DNA of 64,000 bases from contig JAFDWR010000004.1 in the NCBI GenBank assembly GCA_018268355.1, forward strand, positions 496,404 to 560,403, in the 5' to 3' direction. Within the stretch, counting starts at the first letter, position 1. The number at the start of each line of letters is the position of its first letter. Source of the stretch: Armatimonadota bacterium (GTDB lineage Bacteria > Armatimonadota > Fimbriimonadia > Fimbriimonadales > Fimbriimonadaceae). The position numbers were made by a program, and so were the translations under genes. Under the pieces are notes generated by a model. It searched no databases. It had not been told where the DNA came from and saw nothing but the letters and a program-made list of their open reading frames with translations. Below are positions 1 to 7,975 of the stretch, in pieces.

Positions 1-1
1 C

Positions 2-319
2 GACAAGGCTTCGGTCAAGCACGAGGGTAAGGAATTCAAGTCGATGATCGTTTGGATCACCGACCCCGCCAACATGGACGCCGCCAAGGCTGCTGCGACC
101 AAGTTCGCCAAGCAGATCGGTAGCAACCGCGTCGACGTCTCGGTCATCGGTCGCAACGACTCGGCTGTCTCGCAGTACAAGATCAACCTCGATTCGGGCA
201 TCAAGAACACCGTTTTCGCCTACCGCAACTGGACGGTCCGCGAGAAGATGGTGAACTTCAAGGCCGACAAGGCTGGCATCGAAGCCCTCAACGGCGCGAT
301 CGACGCCCTCGCCAAGTAA
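2..319 (+). CDS. Unknown protein, 3' end only
   Basis: The reading frame is open from base 2, so the gene starts outside the window; 105 C-terminal residues are visible. They alternate short hydrophobic strands (VWIT, VDVSVIG, NTVFAYRNW) with Lys/Ala-rich helices and end in IDALAK. The strand and helix order, together with the segment SQYKIN followed by NTVFAYRNW, recalls the C-terminal half of a thioredoxin-like fold, but no CxxC is in view. A strong terminator follows 18 bases after the stop. I do not recognise the family; the thioredoxin-fold idea is weak inference. Confidence 0.55.
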   Translation, partial: DKASVKHEGKEFKSMIVWITDPANMDAAKAAATKFAKQIGSNRVDVSVIGRNDSAVSQYKINLDSGIKNTVFAYRNWTVREKMVNFKADKAGIEALNGAIDALAK

Positions 320-337
320 GCCTCGGCGAAAAGCAAC

Positions 338-374
338 GTGGGGAGGGGTGCAAGGCACCCCTCCCCACTTTTTT
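338..374 (+). terminator. Rho-independent terminator
   Basis: A perfect 14-bp GC-rich stem (338-351 with 355-368) has a 3-nt loop and is followed by six T. It ends the partial gene before it. Confidence 0.93.
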
Positions 375-389
375 ACGCCGAGTCTATGG

Positions 390-1691
390 TCAGGCCTTTC
401 GGCGACGACGCAGCAAACCAATCCCGCCAAGCCCCAGCGCGATCATCGTCGTGGGTTCGGGAACCGCCTGGAACGAGTTATTGAAAACCCAATCACCAGT
501 GGCATAGCCCAGTTGTTGACCCTGAACATCGTCGAACGAGAAGTGAATGCCGCCATAAATGCGGCTCATCCCAGCCTCAAGCACGGCTCCCGTTAAGTTG
601 TTAAACGAGCGGGTGTATCCGGCTTCCGTCAACGAGAAAGCAAGATCATCGGTGCCAAAAACACCGCGAAGGGTGGCGGCGGCGGCAGAGCTAAAGGAGC
701 TGTGTCCGGAAACGCACGAGGGGTGGTTCGGCGTCTCGAGCAGCGGCTGCCAAGCGGGGTCGACCTGGGTGAGCGTATTCCCGTCTTGATCGGCATTTTG
801 GATCGCGGTGATTGGTCGCCAGAAGTTCTGGTCATACTTGCAATTCCAAGCGGCGATCCCTGCGTCGGCCATCGCGACATTCATCGCGCCAAACATGCGG
901 GCTCGATCGAGCATATTGAGCGAGCGATTGGTTGCGATCTGGTCCGCAATCTCGTTCCAAAGTCCGGGAGGGGTAACGGAGCCGCTTCCCGCCGCCCAGA
1001 AGTAAGCCATTTCGGTCTGATCTTGGGTTCGGAGCGTGCTGTTCTTCTCTCCGTAAGCCTTGACCTCATTGAAGGCGTGGGCATATTCGGCCGAGTTGAG
1101 GGCGGGGACACCGGCGGGGCGGAACTGCGTTGCCGAGTTGGTGACCCAGGTTTGCTGCTTGCCCCAGTTCGGGAGTGCGCCCGACTTGTAGCCACTGGGG
1201 GTCGGTCGCCATTGGCCGACCGCGGTGCTGCCGGTCCAGTTTCCGCCGGTGTCCGCGCCATCGCCCAGCCGCTTGGCCATGATCGCCTCGGCGGCGTTGT
1301 TACCGGCTCGGATGCCGGCGTCGCGACTGGCTTGGTCACCAATCGTGCTCAGGGTCGAGTTCAACTGATTGCGAAATTCGGGCTCGCGGCTCGCATAAAG
1401 GGTGGAGAGAATGCGGTAGCTGCTCTGAGCGGCGGCGGCGCGCTGGGAGGCGAAGGATTCGCTCACGCCGTTGAAGGCAAAGCCGCGGTAGCCGCCTTGG
1501 ATGGAGTTCAGCGCGTCAAATTGGGCGACGCTCAGCATGGCCAAGGCGCGGGTGGCGACGGGAGGAGCGGTCGACGTAGCCTGAATGGTGTTCAGCGCCG
1601 TGCGGTTCCACGACGAGATTTCGTCTTGGGCCATGGCGGTCGTGACCGCACCAAGGGCGGCAACGAGGAGACCGAGTCGCGAGAACTTCAT
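390..1691 (-). CDS. Vanadium haloperoxidase/PAP2-like protein with PEP-CTERM tail
   Basis: This 433-residue secreted protein has a signal peptide (about 1-21, ending AMAQ). The vanadate/phosphate-binding pattern of the vanadium-dependent haloperoxidase and PAP2 phosphatase superfamily is present: KYDQNFWRP (~285), PNHPSCVSGHSS (~321) and SRIYGGIHFSFDD (~376, with the catalytic His). The last 24 residues form a PEP-CTERM sorting signal: VPEP, a hydrophobic helix, then RRRRKA. The protein is therefore expected to be exported, processed by an exosortase-like enzyme and displayed or released at the cell surface. Whether it oxidises halides or removes phosphate cannot be decided from sequence. The ATG start leads directly into the signal peptide. 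It stands alone, convergent with the gene before it. Confidence 0.85.
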   Translation of the reverse strand: MKFSRLGLLVAALGAVTTAMAQDEISSWNRTALNTIQATSTAPPVATRALAMLSVAQFDALNSIQGGYRGFAFNGVSESFASQRAAAAQSSYRILSTLYASREPEFRNQLNSTLSTIGDQASRDAGIRAGNNAAEAIMAKRLGDGADTGGNWTGSTAVGQWRPTPSGYKSGALPNWGKQQTWVTNSATQFRPAGVPALNSAEYAHAFNEVKAYGEKNSTLRTQDQTEMAYFWAAGSGSVTPPGLWNEIADQIATNRSLNMLDRARMFGAMNVAMADAGIAAWNCKYDQNFWRPITAIQNADQDGNTLTQVDPAWQPLLETPNHPSCVSGHSSFSSAAAATLRGVFGTDDLAFSLTEAGYTRSFNNLTGAVLEAGMSRIYGGIHFSFDDVQGQQLGYATGDWVFNNSFQAVPEPTTMIALGLGGIGLLRRRRKA

Positions 1692-1749
1692 GCCGTTGGC
1701 GGTGGCAAGCCCCGGACCGTTCCAAAAGACTTGTGAAAATCCGGTCGGA

Positions 1750-2790
1750 CTACCGGGTCAGCCGCTCAAGGGTCGCCCGCATGATATCGGGCGTTTGTGC
1801 GCTCACCGAAAAGACAATCGCCTCTCGGTACACGCGCTGGGCGGGGTGATCCAGGCTGTTGGCGGCACCGCCCCACGCGACGACGGCGGCATGGGCGCAT
1901 CGCCCGGCGAGCTCAATTGCCCAGGCACGGGTGGCGAGACGGTCCGCCTTGGGGAGGTCGCTCTCGAAGAGCGCATCTGAGCAACGGTCGATCTCGGCTT
2001 CCAGTTTTGCCGCTGCCTCGTCGAGGGCGGGGTTTGGCCGCTTGGTATTAGCAGCACGTACTAAGTCGACTCCCGCGCGTGCATTCCCAATTGCAAAGTG
2101 ACCCTGCAGCGACACGTTGATCATGTCGTTTCGGAGGATGAAGTCGCCTTCGCGGATGGCGGCAACGTCCACCGGCGGCACCGGATAGTCGACGAAGTCG
2201 ACGGTCACGGTCTGGGCGGCCTCAAACGCCGCAAGTTGCATCGGGGGCGAGACGGTGATGCCGTTCCCAGTGGCGAGCGGAACCAGGCAGAAGGTGCAGC
2301 GACCATCGGGAAGGGAGGCTCCGAGCAGGAACTCGTCATAGAAGGTCCAGCCGGTCACCCACGGAACGTGGCCGTTGAGGATGAGGCCACCGTCGGGCCG
2401 GAGTTCGGCGCGCATGAGGGGCGGTCCGGGGCGGCGAAGCTGGCTGAACCCGATGCCCACCTTGTAGAGGCCCGAGTCCATGCCGGGGAGCACGCGGTCC
2501 ATGAGCGACGCATTGTCGCCCTTGGCGATCATTGAGACTGCGCTTTGGTGCTGGGTTTGAAGAAAGGCGAGCGCGCCCGAGGCCCGCGCCACCATCTGCT
2601 GGAACTGGCGAAAGTCGCCCTCATCCATTGCCGGGCCGCCCCATCGATCAGGACGCTTCAGGGCCATCCAGCCCTCGTTCCAAAAGTGGTCCATGACCTC
2701 GCGCAAGGCGTCGGGGTCTCGGTCGAGCTGGTTGGCGCGAGGCGCAACCTCTTGGGTCAAGTAGCTTTGGATCGAGTCGAGCAGGTTCAT
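1750..2790 (-). CDS. Acyl-CoA dehydrogenase-like flavoprotein
   Basis: This 346-residue protein has the acyl-CoA dehydrogenase layout: a helical N-terminal domain, a middle beta domain (NGHVPWVTGW near residue 140, the FAD-binding segment) and a C-terminal helical bundle ending in PAQRVYREAIVF. In medium-chain acyl-CoA dehydrogenases the catalytic Glu sits in the YEGT segment just after this point; here the corresponding stretch reads VSAQTPDI and has no Glu. It may thus be a DszC-like or otherwise non-dehydrogenase member, or use a Glu elsewhere. The ATG overlaps the glyS stop by 4 bases, so it is translationally coupled to glyS despite no obvious functional link. It is somewhat shorter than usual (about 380). 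Confidence 0.8.
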   Translation of the reverse strand: MNLLDSIQSYLTQEVAPRANQLDRDPDALREVMDHFWNEGWMALKRPDRWGGPAMDEGDFRQFQQMVARASGALAFLQTQHQSAVSMIAKGDNASLMDRVLPGMDSGLYKVGIGFSQLRRPGPPLMRAELRPDGGLILNGHVPWVTGWTFYDEFLLGASLPDGRCTFCLVPLATGNGITVSPPMQLAAFEAAQTVTVDFVDYPVPPVDVAAIREGDFILRNDMINVSLQGHFAIGNARAGVDLVRAANTKRPNPALDEAAAKLEAEIDRCSDALFESDLPKADRLATRAWAIELAGRCAHAAVVAWGGAANSLDHPAQRVYREAIVFSVSAQTPDIMRATLERLTR

Positions 2791-4880
2791 GTTCCGGCAA
2801 CGACGAGCTTGCTAAAGTCGCCGACGCAGAGGATCTGGTCGCTCGTCGCCTGCATGAGGCTGAGGCGGGCAAACCGGATGTCCTCTTCTTCGGCCATGAC
2901 CATGGTGGAATCGAAGAACTTGCGGATCGGATCGGCGAGGTTCTCGACCGCGCGGGTGATCTGGAGTCCATTGCCCTCGGCCACGCTGCGCTGGAGCGAT
3001 TCCTCTTGGCTCTTCAGCAAGGTGTAGAGGGTGACCGCTTCGACCGAATCGAGCGCGGCGACGTCGATCTGGGCGAGGGCGCCCTCGGTTGCAAACGGGA
3101 TTTCCTTTTTCTTCGCGCTTGCGACGATGTTGAGCGGGCGGGTCATCGTCTGGACGAACTCGGGGTCGGCCTGGAGCTTCTCGAGCATCAAGATGCGGCG
3201 GCGGACCCGCTGCGGGTTGAGGACCTCGGTCGGCACTTCTTCAAGCATGGCCGCCTCAAGGACGTCGTGGCGGGTGTCGGTCCAAAGGGCGGTGTATCGG
3301 CCCGAGAAGACTTCGGCGAGGAGTCGGACGGCCTCGTCGCGGTTCAGCTCGAATCCTTGCTTGGCATAGAGTTCGAGCGCGACGTCAAAGAGCGGGAGGA
3401 TCTCAACTGCGGCCTTGTCACCGAGTCCCGACAGCGAGATGATGAACGTTGCGGCGCGGCGCAGGGCAAAGGGGTCGCTCGAACCCGAAGGACCCATCCC
3501 GAGACCGAGGTAGCCCGCGAGCTTATCCAGTTGGTCGGCAAGGATGAGCCGGGTGGCGGTGCGCTCAGCAACGGTGTCGAACCCCTTGATCTGGCTCGGG
3601 TCGTATTGAACGCGCAGCGCCCAAGCGACCTCGCTCAGCATGCCTTCGCGAAGGGCGTATTCGCTGCCGATCACACCCTGGAGCGACGATAGTTCGCCCA
3701 CGAGGCCAGCGGTGAGGTCGGCCTTGGCATAGAGTCCCGCGCGGCGAGCGAGGATGGCTTCCGAGTCGTCGGCACCGGTGGCCCGGGCGATCGCTTCGGA
3801 GAGCTCGGCGAGTCGGTCGGCGCGCTGGCGGACGTTACCGAGCTTCTCGCTGAAGACGACGGTGACGGTGCGCTCAAGGAAGTGGTCGAGCGAGGACTTC
3901 AGGTCCTCGTCAAAGAAGAACTTGGCGTCGTTGAAGCGCGCGCTGAGGACCCATTCGCAGCCCTTGCTCACCTCGGCGTCTTGGCCCGAATTGCGGATGA
4001 AGACGAACTCGTTGAGCAGCTTTCCGCTGGCGTCGCGAACCGGGAACATGCGTTCGTGCTTGGCCATCGCGGTGGTGAGCACGGGTTCGGGCAGCTTGAG
4101 GTACTCGGCGGGGAAGGTGCCCTTGATCGCGGTCGGCCACTCGGTAAGGAAGACGTTCTCGTCCACGAGGGCGTCGTGGACCTCAGGGGTGCCGCTCGCC
4201 ACGGTTTTCGCCTGGCTGAGGATGAGTTCGCGGCGGCGTTCGGGGTCGGGCTCGACGAATCGGGCGCGGAGCTCGGTGACAAGCTGATCGAGGCTAGTCG
4301 CGGTGAACGCCTCGGGCGCATAGAAGCGGTGGCCGCGGCTTTGGAGCGAGGCATCGACGCCGGCGAAGTTGAAGGGGACGGCTTGGCCGTCGAAGGCGCA
4401 GAGCAGCCAGCGAATCGGGCGGGCAAAACGGATGCGGCCGCCACCCCATCGCATCGACTTTTCGAACGCGAGGCTACCGATGACCCTCGGCATCAGCTCT
4501 TGGATCACTTCCAGGCTCGGCTTTCCGAGCACCTTCTTGTCCGCCCAAACGTATTGGTCGTCCTTGCGCAGGTCGGATAGCTCGACCCCTGCCGATCGGC
4601 AAAAGCCTTCGAGGGCCTTTGTGGGTTGACCGGCGTCGTCGTAAGCGGCCTTGAGCGCGGGGCCGCGGGTTTCCTTGACCACGTCGGGCTGTTGGGAGAG
4701 CAGGCCATCAAATCCCACGATGAGCCTTCGAGGCGTCGCGAAAGGCTTGGCAGTGGCCGCACCCAGGATCCCTGCCGCTCGAAGTTCGTCCGCAAGGCCG
4801 CGCGCGAAATCGTCGACCGCCTTTTGGACAAAAGTGGCGGGGAGCTCCTCGCAGCCAAGTTCAACGACCAGGTGGGACAT
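2787..4880 (-). CDS. glyS: Glycyl-tRNA synthetase beta subunit
   Basis: This 697-residue protein is the normal length for GlyS. The N-terminus VVELGCEELPATFV is typical of the family, as are ETRGPALK near residue 90 and KHERMFPV in the middle. The C-terminal part has the DALR-type helical anticodon-binding region. It works in the cytoplasm with the alpha subunit (GlyQ) to charge tRNA-Gly; glyQ is not in this window and is not directly upstream, where a divergent gene sits. The start codon has no clear Shine-Dalgarno site. A TATCCT hexamer lies 9 nt upstream, so the leader may be very short. The acyl-CoA dehydrogenase-like gene follows with a 4-base overlap. Confidence 0.95.
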   Translation of the reverse strand: MSHLVVELGCEELPATFVQKAVDDFARGLADELRAAGILGAATAKPFATPRRLIVGFDGLLSQQPDVVKETRGPALKAAYDDAGQPTKALEGFCRSAGVELSDLRKDDQYVWADKKVLGKPSLEVIQELMPRVIGSLAFEKSMRWGGGRIRFARPIRWLLCAFDGQAVPFNFAGVDASLQSRGHRFYAPEAFTATSLDQLVTELRARFVEPDPERRRELILSQAKTVASGTPEVHDALVDENVFLTEWPTAIKGTFPAEYLKLPEPVLTTAMAKHERMFPVRDASGKLLNEFVFIRNSGQDAEVSKGCEWVLSARFNDAKFFFDEDLKSSLDHFLERTVTVVFSEKLGNVRQRADRLAELSEAIARATGADDSEAILARRAGLYAKADLTAGLVGELSSLQGVIGSEYALREGMLSEVAWALRVQYDPSQIKGFDTVAERTATRLILADQLDKLAGYLGLGMGPSGSSDPFALRRAATFIISLSGLGDKAAVEILPLFDVALELYAKQGFELNRDEAVRLLAEVFSGRYTALWTDTRHDVLEAAMLEEVPTEVLNPQRVRRRILMLEKLQADPEFVQTMTRPLNIVASAKKKEIPFATEGALAQIDVAALDSVEAVTLYTLLKSQEESLQRSVAEGNGLQITRAVENLADPIRKFFDSTMVMAEEEDIRFARLSLMQATSDQILCVGDFSKLVVAGT

Positions 4881-4987
4881 ACCGGATTCAGGATACCCGC
4901 AGGCTCAAATGTCACAAATCGTGCTCGTGAGCGCAATAGAGGGTTGATCGCGGCCCTTGGTCGTGAAAAGGAAAAGGGATCAGGCAA

Positions 4988-5833
4988 ATGATGCGGAATT
5001 CACTACTCGTCCTTGCTGGACTGGCTCTTGCCAGCGTCGGCTCGGCACAAACCATTATCAACGCAAACAACCCGTCGGGCGATGCATTCACCAATGCAGG
5101 TCCTTCGGTCGCTACTCAGGCTTTGACCGCGACCGGCGCGTACGGCGAGACATTCGTCTATCGCAACGTTCGCAATGGCGGCATGGTCGGCATCGACTCG
5201 ACCTACGCACGCAGCGGCACCGGTTCGCTTCACCTGGTGGGTACGGGCGGCAACGCTCAATCGGAACTCGCGTTCGGTGGCGGATTCGATGCCAACGGCA
5301 ACATTCTCGGCCCTTCGATGGGTTCGATCGATAACCTCAGCGCGTTAAACGCCGACTTCTACACCGCTTCGTCGAATCTGTCGAACGCGATGGCAATCCT
5401 TCGACTGGAGCTGTTCAGCGCGAACGATGGCGGCAGTGCCTCCTATGGCCAGCTCGTCTTCGATAACCTGTGGGGCACCGGTCCGGAGTCGATGGCATGG
5501 ACGTTCGGCCAGTGGGGCAACGTCGATCTCTTTGCGAATGCGAACAGCATCTACCTTCGCGGTACGAGCGGCCTTGCTTCGCGCTATGGCTCGGCTCAGC
5601 GAACGCTCGCCAACTGGCTCACCACCCTCAACGGTAAGGGCTACGACATCTTCAGCGTGAACGCTGGCTGGGGTCAATCGGTGAACCAATTCGATGGCGC
5701 GGTGGACAACATCACCTTTGGCGTCGGCGCGAATATCCGAACCTACAACTTCGAGCCGGTTCCCGAGCCTGCAACGATGGCCGCTCTCGGCCTCGGTGCG
5801 GTCGCTCTCATTCGACGACGCAAGAAGGCCTAA
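4988..5833 (+). CDS. PEP-CTERM secreted protein, unknown function
   Basis: This 281-residue protein starts with a signal peptide (LLVLAGLALASVGSAQ) and ends in a PEP-CTERM signal (VPEPATMAALG, hydrophobic stretch, IRRRKKA). The central part is rich in Gly, Asn, Ser and aromatic residues with a predicted beta-sandwich character, as in many PEP-CTERM cargo proteins; no enzyme motif is visible. An AAAAGGG sequence lies 9 bases before the first of two consecutive ATG codons, which favours the upstream one. It is divergent from glyS. Confidence 0.85.
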   Translation: MMRNSLLVLAGLALASVGSAQTIINANNPSGDAFTNAGPSVATQALTATGAYGETFVYRNVRNGGMVGIDSTYARSGTGSLHLVGTGGNAQSELAFGGGFDANGNILGPSMGSIDNLSALNADFYTASSNLSNAMAILRLELFSANDGGSASYGQLVFDNLWGTGPESMAWTFGQWGNVDLFANANSIYLRGTSGLASRYGSAQRTLANWLTTLNGKGYDIFSVNAGWGQSVNQFDGAVDNITFGVGANIRTYNFEPVPEPATMAALGLGAVALIRRRKKA

Positions 5834-5857
5834 GCCTCTCCGAGGTAGGACCACGTT

Positions 5858-5894
5858 GAAGGGCCGATCTCCTGTTAAGGGAGATCGGCCCTTC
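5858..5894 (+). terminator. Likely terminator hairpin
   Basis: A perfect 15-bp stem (5858-5872 with 5880-5894) with a 7-nt loop lies just after the PEP-CTERM gene. The following sequence has only a weak T run, so termination may be incomplete. Confidence 0.7.
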
Positions 5895-5950
5895 GTCCTA
5901 CAATTTTGGCAGCTCGGAACCTTGGCTTGGTCGTGGGTCGTAAACCGGGT

Positions 5951-7036
5951 ATGGCTACCCTTGCCCTCCTTGCCGCCGTTGGAATCAGCCGGATCGTGCA
6001 GCGATCACCGGTGCTGACGCTTGGTGATTCCGCTCCGAAGCTTGAGGCCGAAAGCTGGCTCAACGGAGCCACGCCAAAGAAGTTTGGAGACGGCCGCCTG
6101 CACGTGATCGAGTTCTGGGCAACGTGGTGCGGACCCTGCATCGACGAGATGCCCCACTTGGCCCAGCTGAGCCAGGTCTACAAGGGGAAGATCGAGTTTC
6201 TCGGCGTGAATGTGTGGGATCGACAGCCCGACGAGAACATCCCCAACAGCCCGATTCATGCCGCTCGGATCAAGGAGTTCTTGGCCGGTACCGGCAAGGT
6301 CATGACCTACCCGGTGGCGGTGGACCATGCCGACGGACGAGTGGCGAAGGCGTGGCTGAGTGCGGCCGAGCGGTCGGGCATTCCCTGCAGCTTTGTCGTC
6401 AACGGCGATGGCAAGATCGCCTGGATCGGCCATCCGTCGGCGATTGAGCCGGTCCTTACCGCGCTGACGAACGGGACCTATAACATGACGGCGGAGAAGA
6501 CCCGCTACGAAGAGGGTCGGCGCAAGGCCAAACTCGCCAAGCAGGAGCAAGCAGCGACTCGCGCGCGGCTGAATGCCCTCGCCGAGAAGCGTGACTTCGC
6601 CGGGTTCCAAAAGGAAGTCGCGAAGCTCAAGTACGACCCCTCGGCAAAGCTCGAGATCGGGATTTCCGACGTCCTTACGAAGCATCCCGAGTTCGCGGTC
6701 GAATGCCTTGAGGAGTCGATCCAGGCGCGCACGCTCAAGCCGTTTGCCCTCGCCCAGCTCGCCTCGTTTGCCGCGAAGGAGGCCAAGGCGCCCGAGTGGA
6801 AGCAGCGCGCGATCAATGTTGCCCGTCGCGCGGTGATTCTCGCCTCGGTGGATGAGCGCGCGTTTGTCCACGGGATGCTCGCGCGGACGTTGGTCTTTGC
6901 GGGTCGGAAGAGCGAGGGGCTGACCGAGGTCGCCGAAGCGAGGAAGTGGGTGGAGTATGTGAAGTCTGAGTTCCGCTCCGGCTGCCGCGACTTCCTGAAC
7001 TCGGTAGAGAAGCTCGCAAAACCTGCCTCAAAGTAA
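5951..7036 (+). CDS. TlpA/ResA-like thioredoxin-fold protein with helical extension
   Basis: This 361-residue protein starts with one hydrophobic segment (TLALLAAVGI), probably a membrane anchor or uncleaved signal. It is followed by a TlpA-type thioredoxin domain: EFWATWCGPCIDEMPHL with the redox CxxC at about residue 60, and the cis-Pro region SGIPCSFVV. Such domains reduce or rearrange disulfides outside the cytoplasm. After about residue 195 comes a Lys/Ala/Glu-rich helical region resembling a TPR-like solenoid of unknown function. The ATG at 5951 is chosen because it begins directly before the hydrophobic segment; a TTG at 5906 in the same frame is possible. A bidirectional terminator follows. 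Confidence 0.85.
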   Translation: MATLALLAAVGISRIVQRSPVLTLGDSAPKLEAESWLNGATPKKFGDGRLHVIEFWATWCGPCIDEMPHLAQLSQVYKGKIEFLGVNVWDRQPDENIPNSPIHAARIKEFLAGTGKVMTYPVAVDHADGRVAKAWLSAAERSGIPCSFVVNGDGKIAWIGHPSAIEPVLTALTNGTYNMTAEKTRYEEGRRKAKLAKQEQAATRARLNALAEKRDFAGFQKEVAKLKYDPSAKLEIGISDVLTKHPEFAVECLEESIQARTLKPFALAQLASFAAKEAKAPEWKQRAINVARRAVILASVDERAFVHGMLARTLVFAGRKSEGLTEVAEARKWVEYVKSEFRSGCRDFLNSVEKLAKPASK

Positions 7037-7043
7037 AAAAGGA

Positions 7044-7079
7044 AGCGGGGCTCGGACGTTTCGTCCGGGCCCCGCTTTT
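7044..7079. terminator. Bidirectional terminator between convergent genes
   Basis: A 14-bp stem (7044-7057 with 7063-7076, one G-U pair) is flanked by an A run at 7035-7040 and a T run at 7076-7079. It can therefore stop transcription from both sides. Confidence 0.9.
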
Positions 7080-7102
7080 ACTTGAGAGTGTCCTGAAGAG
7101 AA

Positions 7103-7858
7103 TTAGGCCTTCTTGTTGCGTCGGCGAAGCATCGCGACCGCGCCGAGGCCAAGGGCAGTGAGGGTCGCGGGTTCCGGAACCGGATTGATCGCGAAGTCAT
7201 CGTAGTAGGCGTTGCCGAGGTCGGTGCTGACCGAACCCTGGCTGAAGAACCGAACTTCCGAGATGTTTTGGCCTGAGGTGAGCGTGCCCCAATTACCCAG
7301 GTTGAACGTCTGGCCGTTGATCGTTGCCGACTTCGTTCGGGTCGCCATGTCCAGCGTGATCGACATGTTGATCCACTGGTCGAGGAACGAGCCGCTGAGC
7401 GTGCCGAGCGTGCTTCGGATAACGGTGTCGCCGAAGGTGCCGCGAACGGTGCCGTTCTGCTGGAGGGTGATCTGTGCCTTCGACGAAAGGTCGAGGGTGC
7501 CGATGACCGAAAGGCCAAATTCGCGGTTGCTGTTCGGCGAGCCGCTCTTCACCTGGATCTTCGTGCTGACCGTCCAAGCGCCGGTGCCGTAGACCGCGCC
7601 GCTGATCGCGCCGATGCTGTTGTTCACGTTCGTCGCGCTCGTGCCGCTCGTCGGAGCAAGCTGGACCATCTGGCCGCCAAAGCCGTTCGGGGTGGTTGCG
7701 GTCGAGTTCACGATCGTCCAGCCGCCGCCGAAGGCCCAGTTCTGCTGGGTGCCTGCACCAAGGGTGAACTGAGGTGCTTCAAAACCCGTGTTCACGAACT
7801 GGGCGAAGGACGAAATCGAAAGGGTGGCAAGGGCTGCCGTCAAAAGGATCTTCTTCAA
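7103..7858 (-). CDS. PEP-CTERM secreted protein, probable TTG start
   Basis: About 251 residues: signal peptide (KKILLTAALATLSISSFAQ), a jelly-roll-like beta-rich middle and a PEP-CTERM tail (VPEPATLTALG, helix, RRRNKKA). The middle part (FVNTGFEAPQF, a long beta region, YYDDFAINPV) resembles LamG/concanavalin-like domains often seen in PEP-CTERM proteins. An in-frame ATG exists at 7876, but it overlaps a strong Shine-Dalgarno sequence, AGGAGAG, placed 7 bases before a TTG at 7858. Starting at the TTG gives a normal signal peptide, so that start is preferred. Confidence 0.82.
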   Translation of the reverse strand: MKKILLTAALATLSISSFAQFVNTGFEAPQFTLGAGTQQNWAFGGGWTIVNSTATTPNGFGGQMVQLAPTSGTSATNVNNSIGAISGAVYGTGAWTVSTKIQVKSGSPNSNREFGLSVIGTLDLSSKAQITLQQNGTVRGTFGDTVIRSTLGTLSGSFLDQWINMSITLDMATRTKSATINGQTFNLGNWGTLTSGQNISEVRFFSQGSVSTDLGNAYYDDFAINPVPEPATLTALGLGAVAMLRRRNKKA

Positions 7859-7975
7859 AACTATCTCTCCTCTCAAAACTTAATGCAAGTTGTGAGATTT
7901 AGATGATATCTGAATTCATCATTACATCATGCAGCGAGGGTGCATAATGCGCCGATCCGGTGATTTTGCCAGCCC

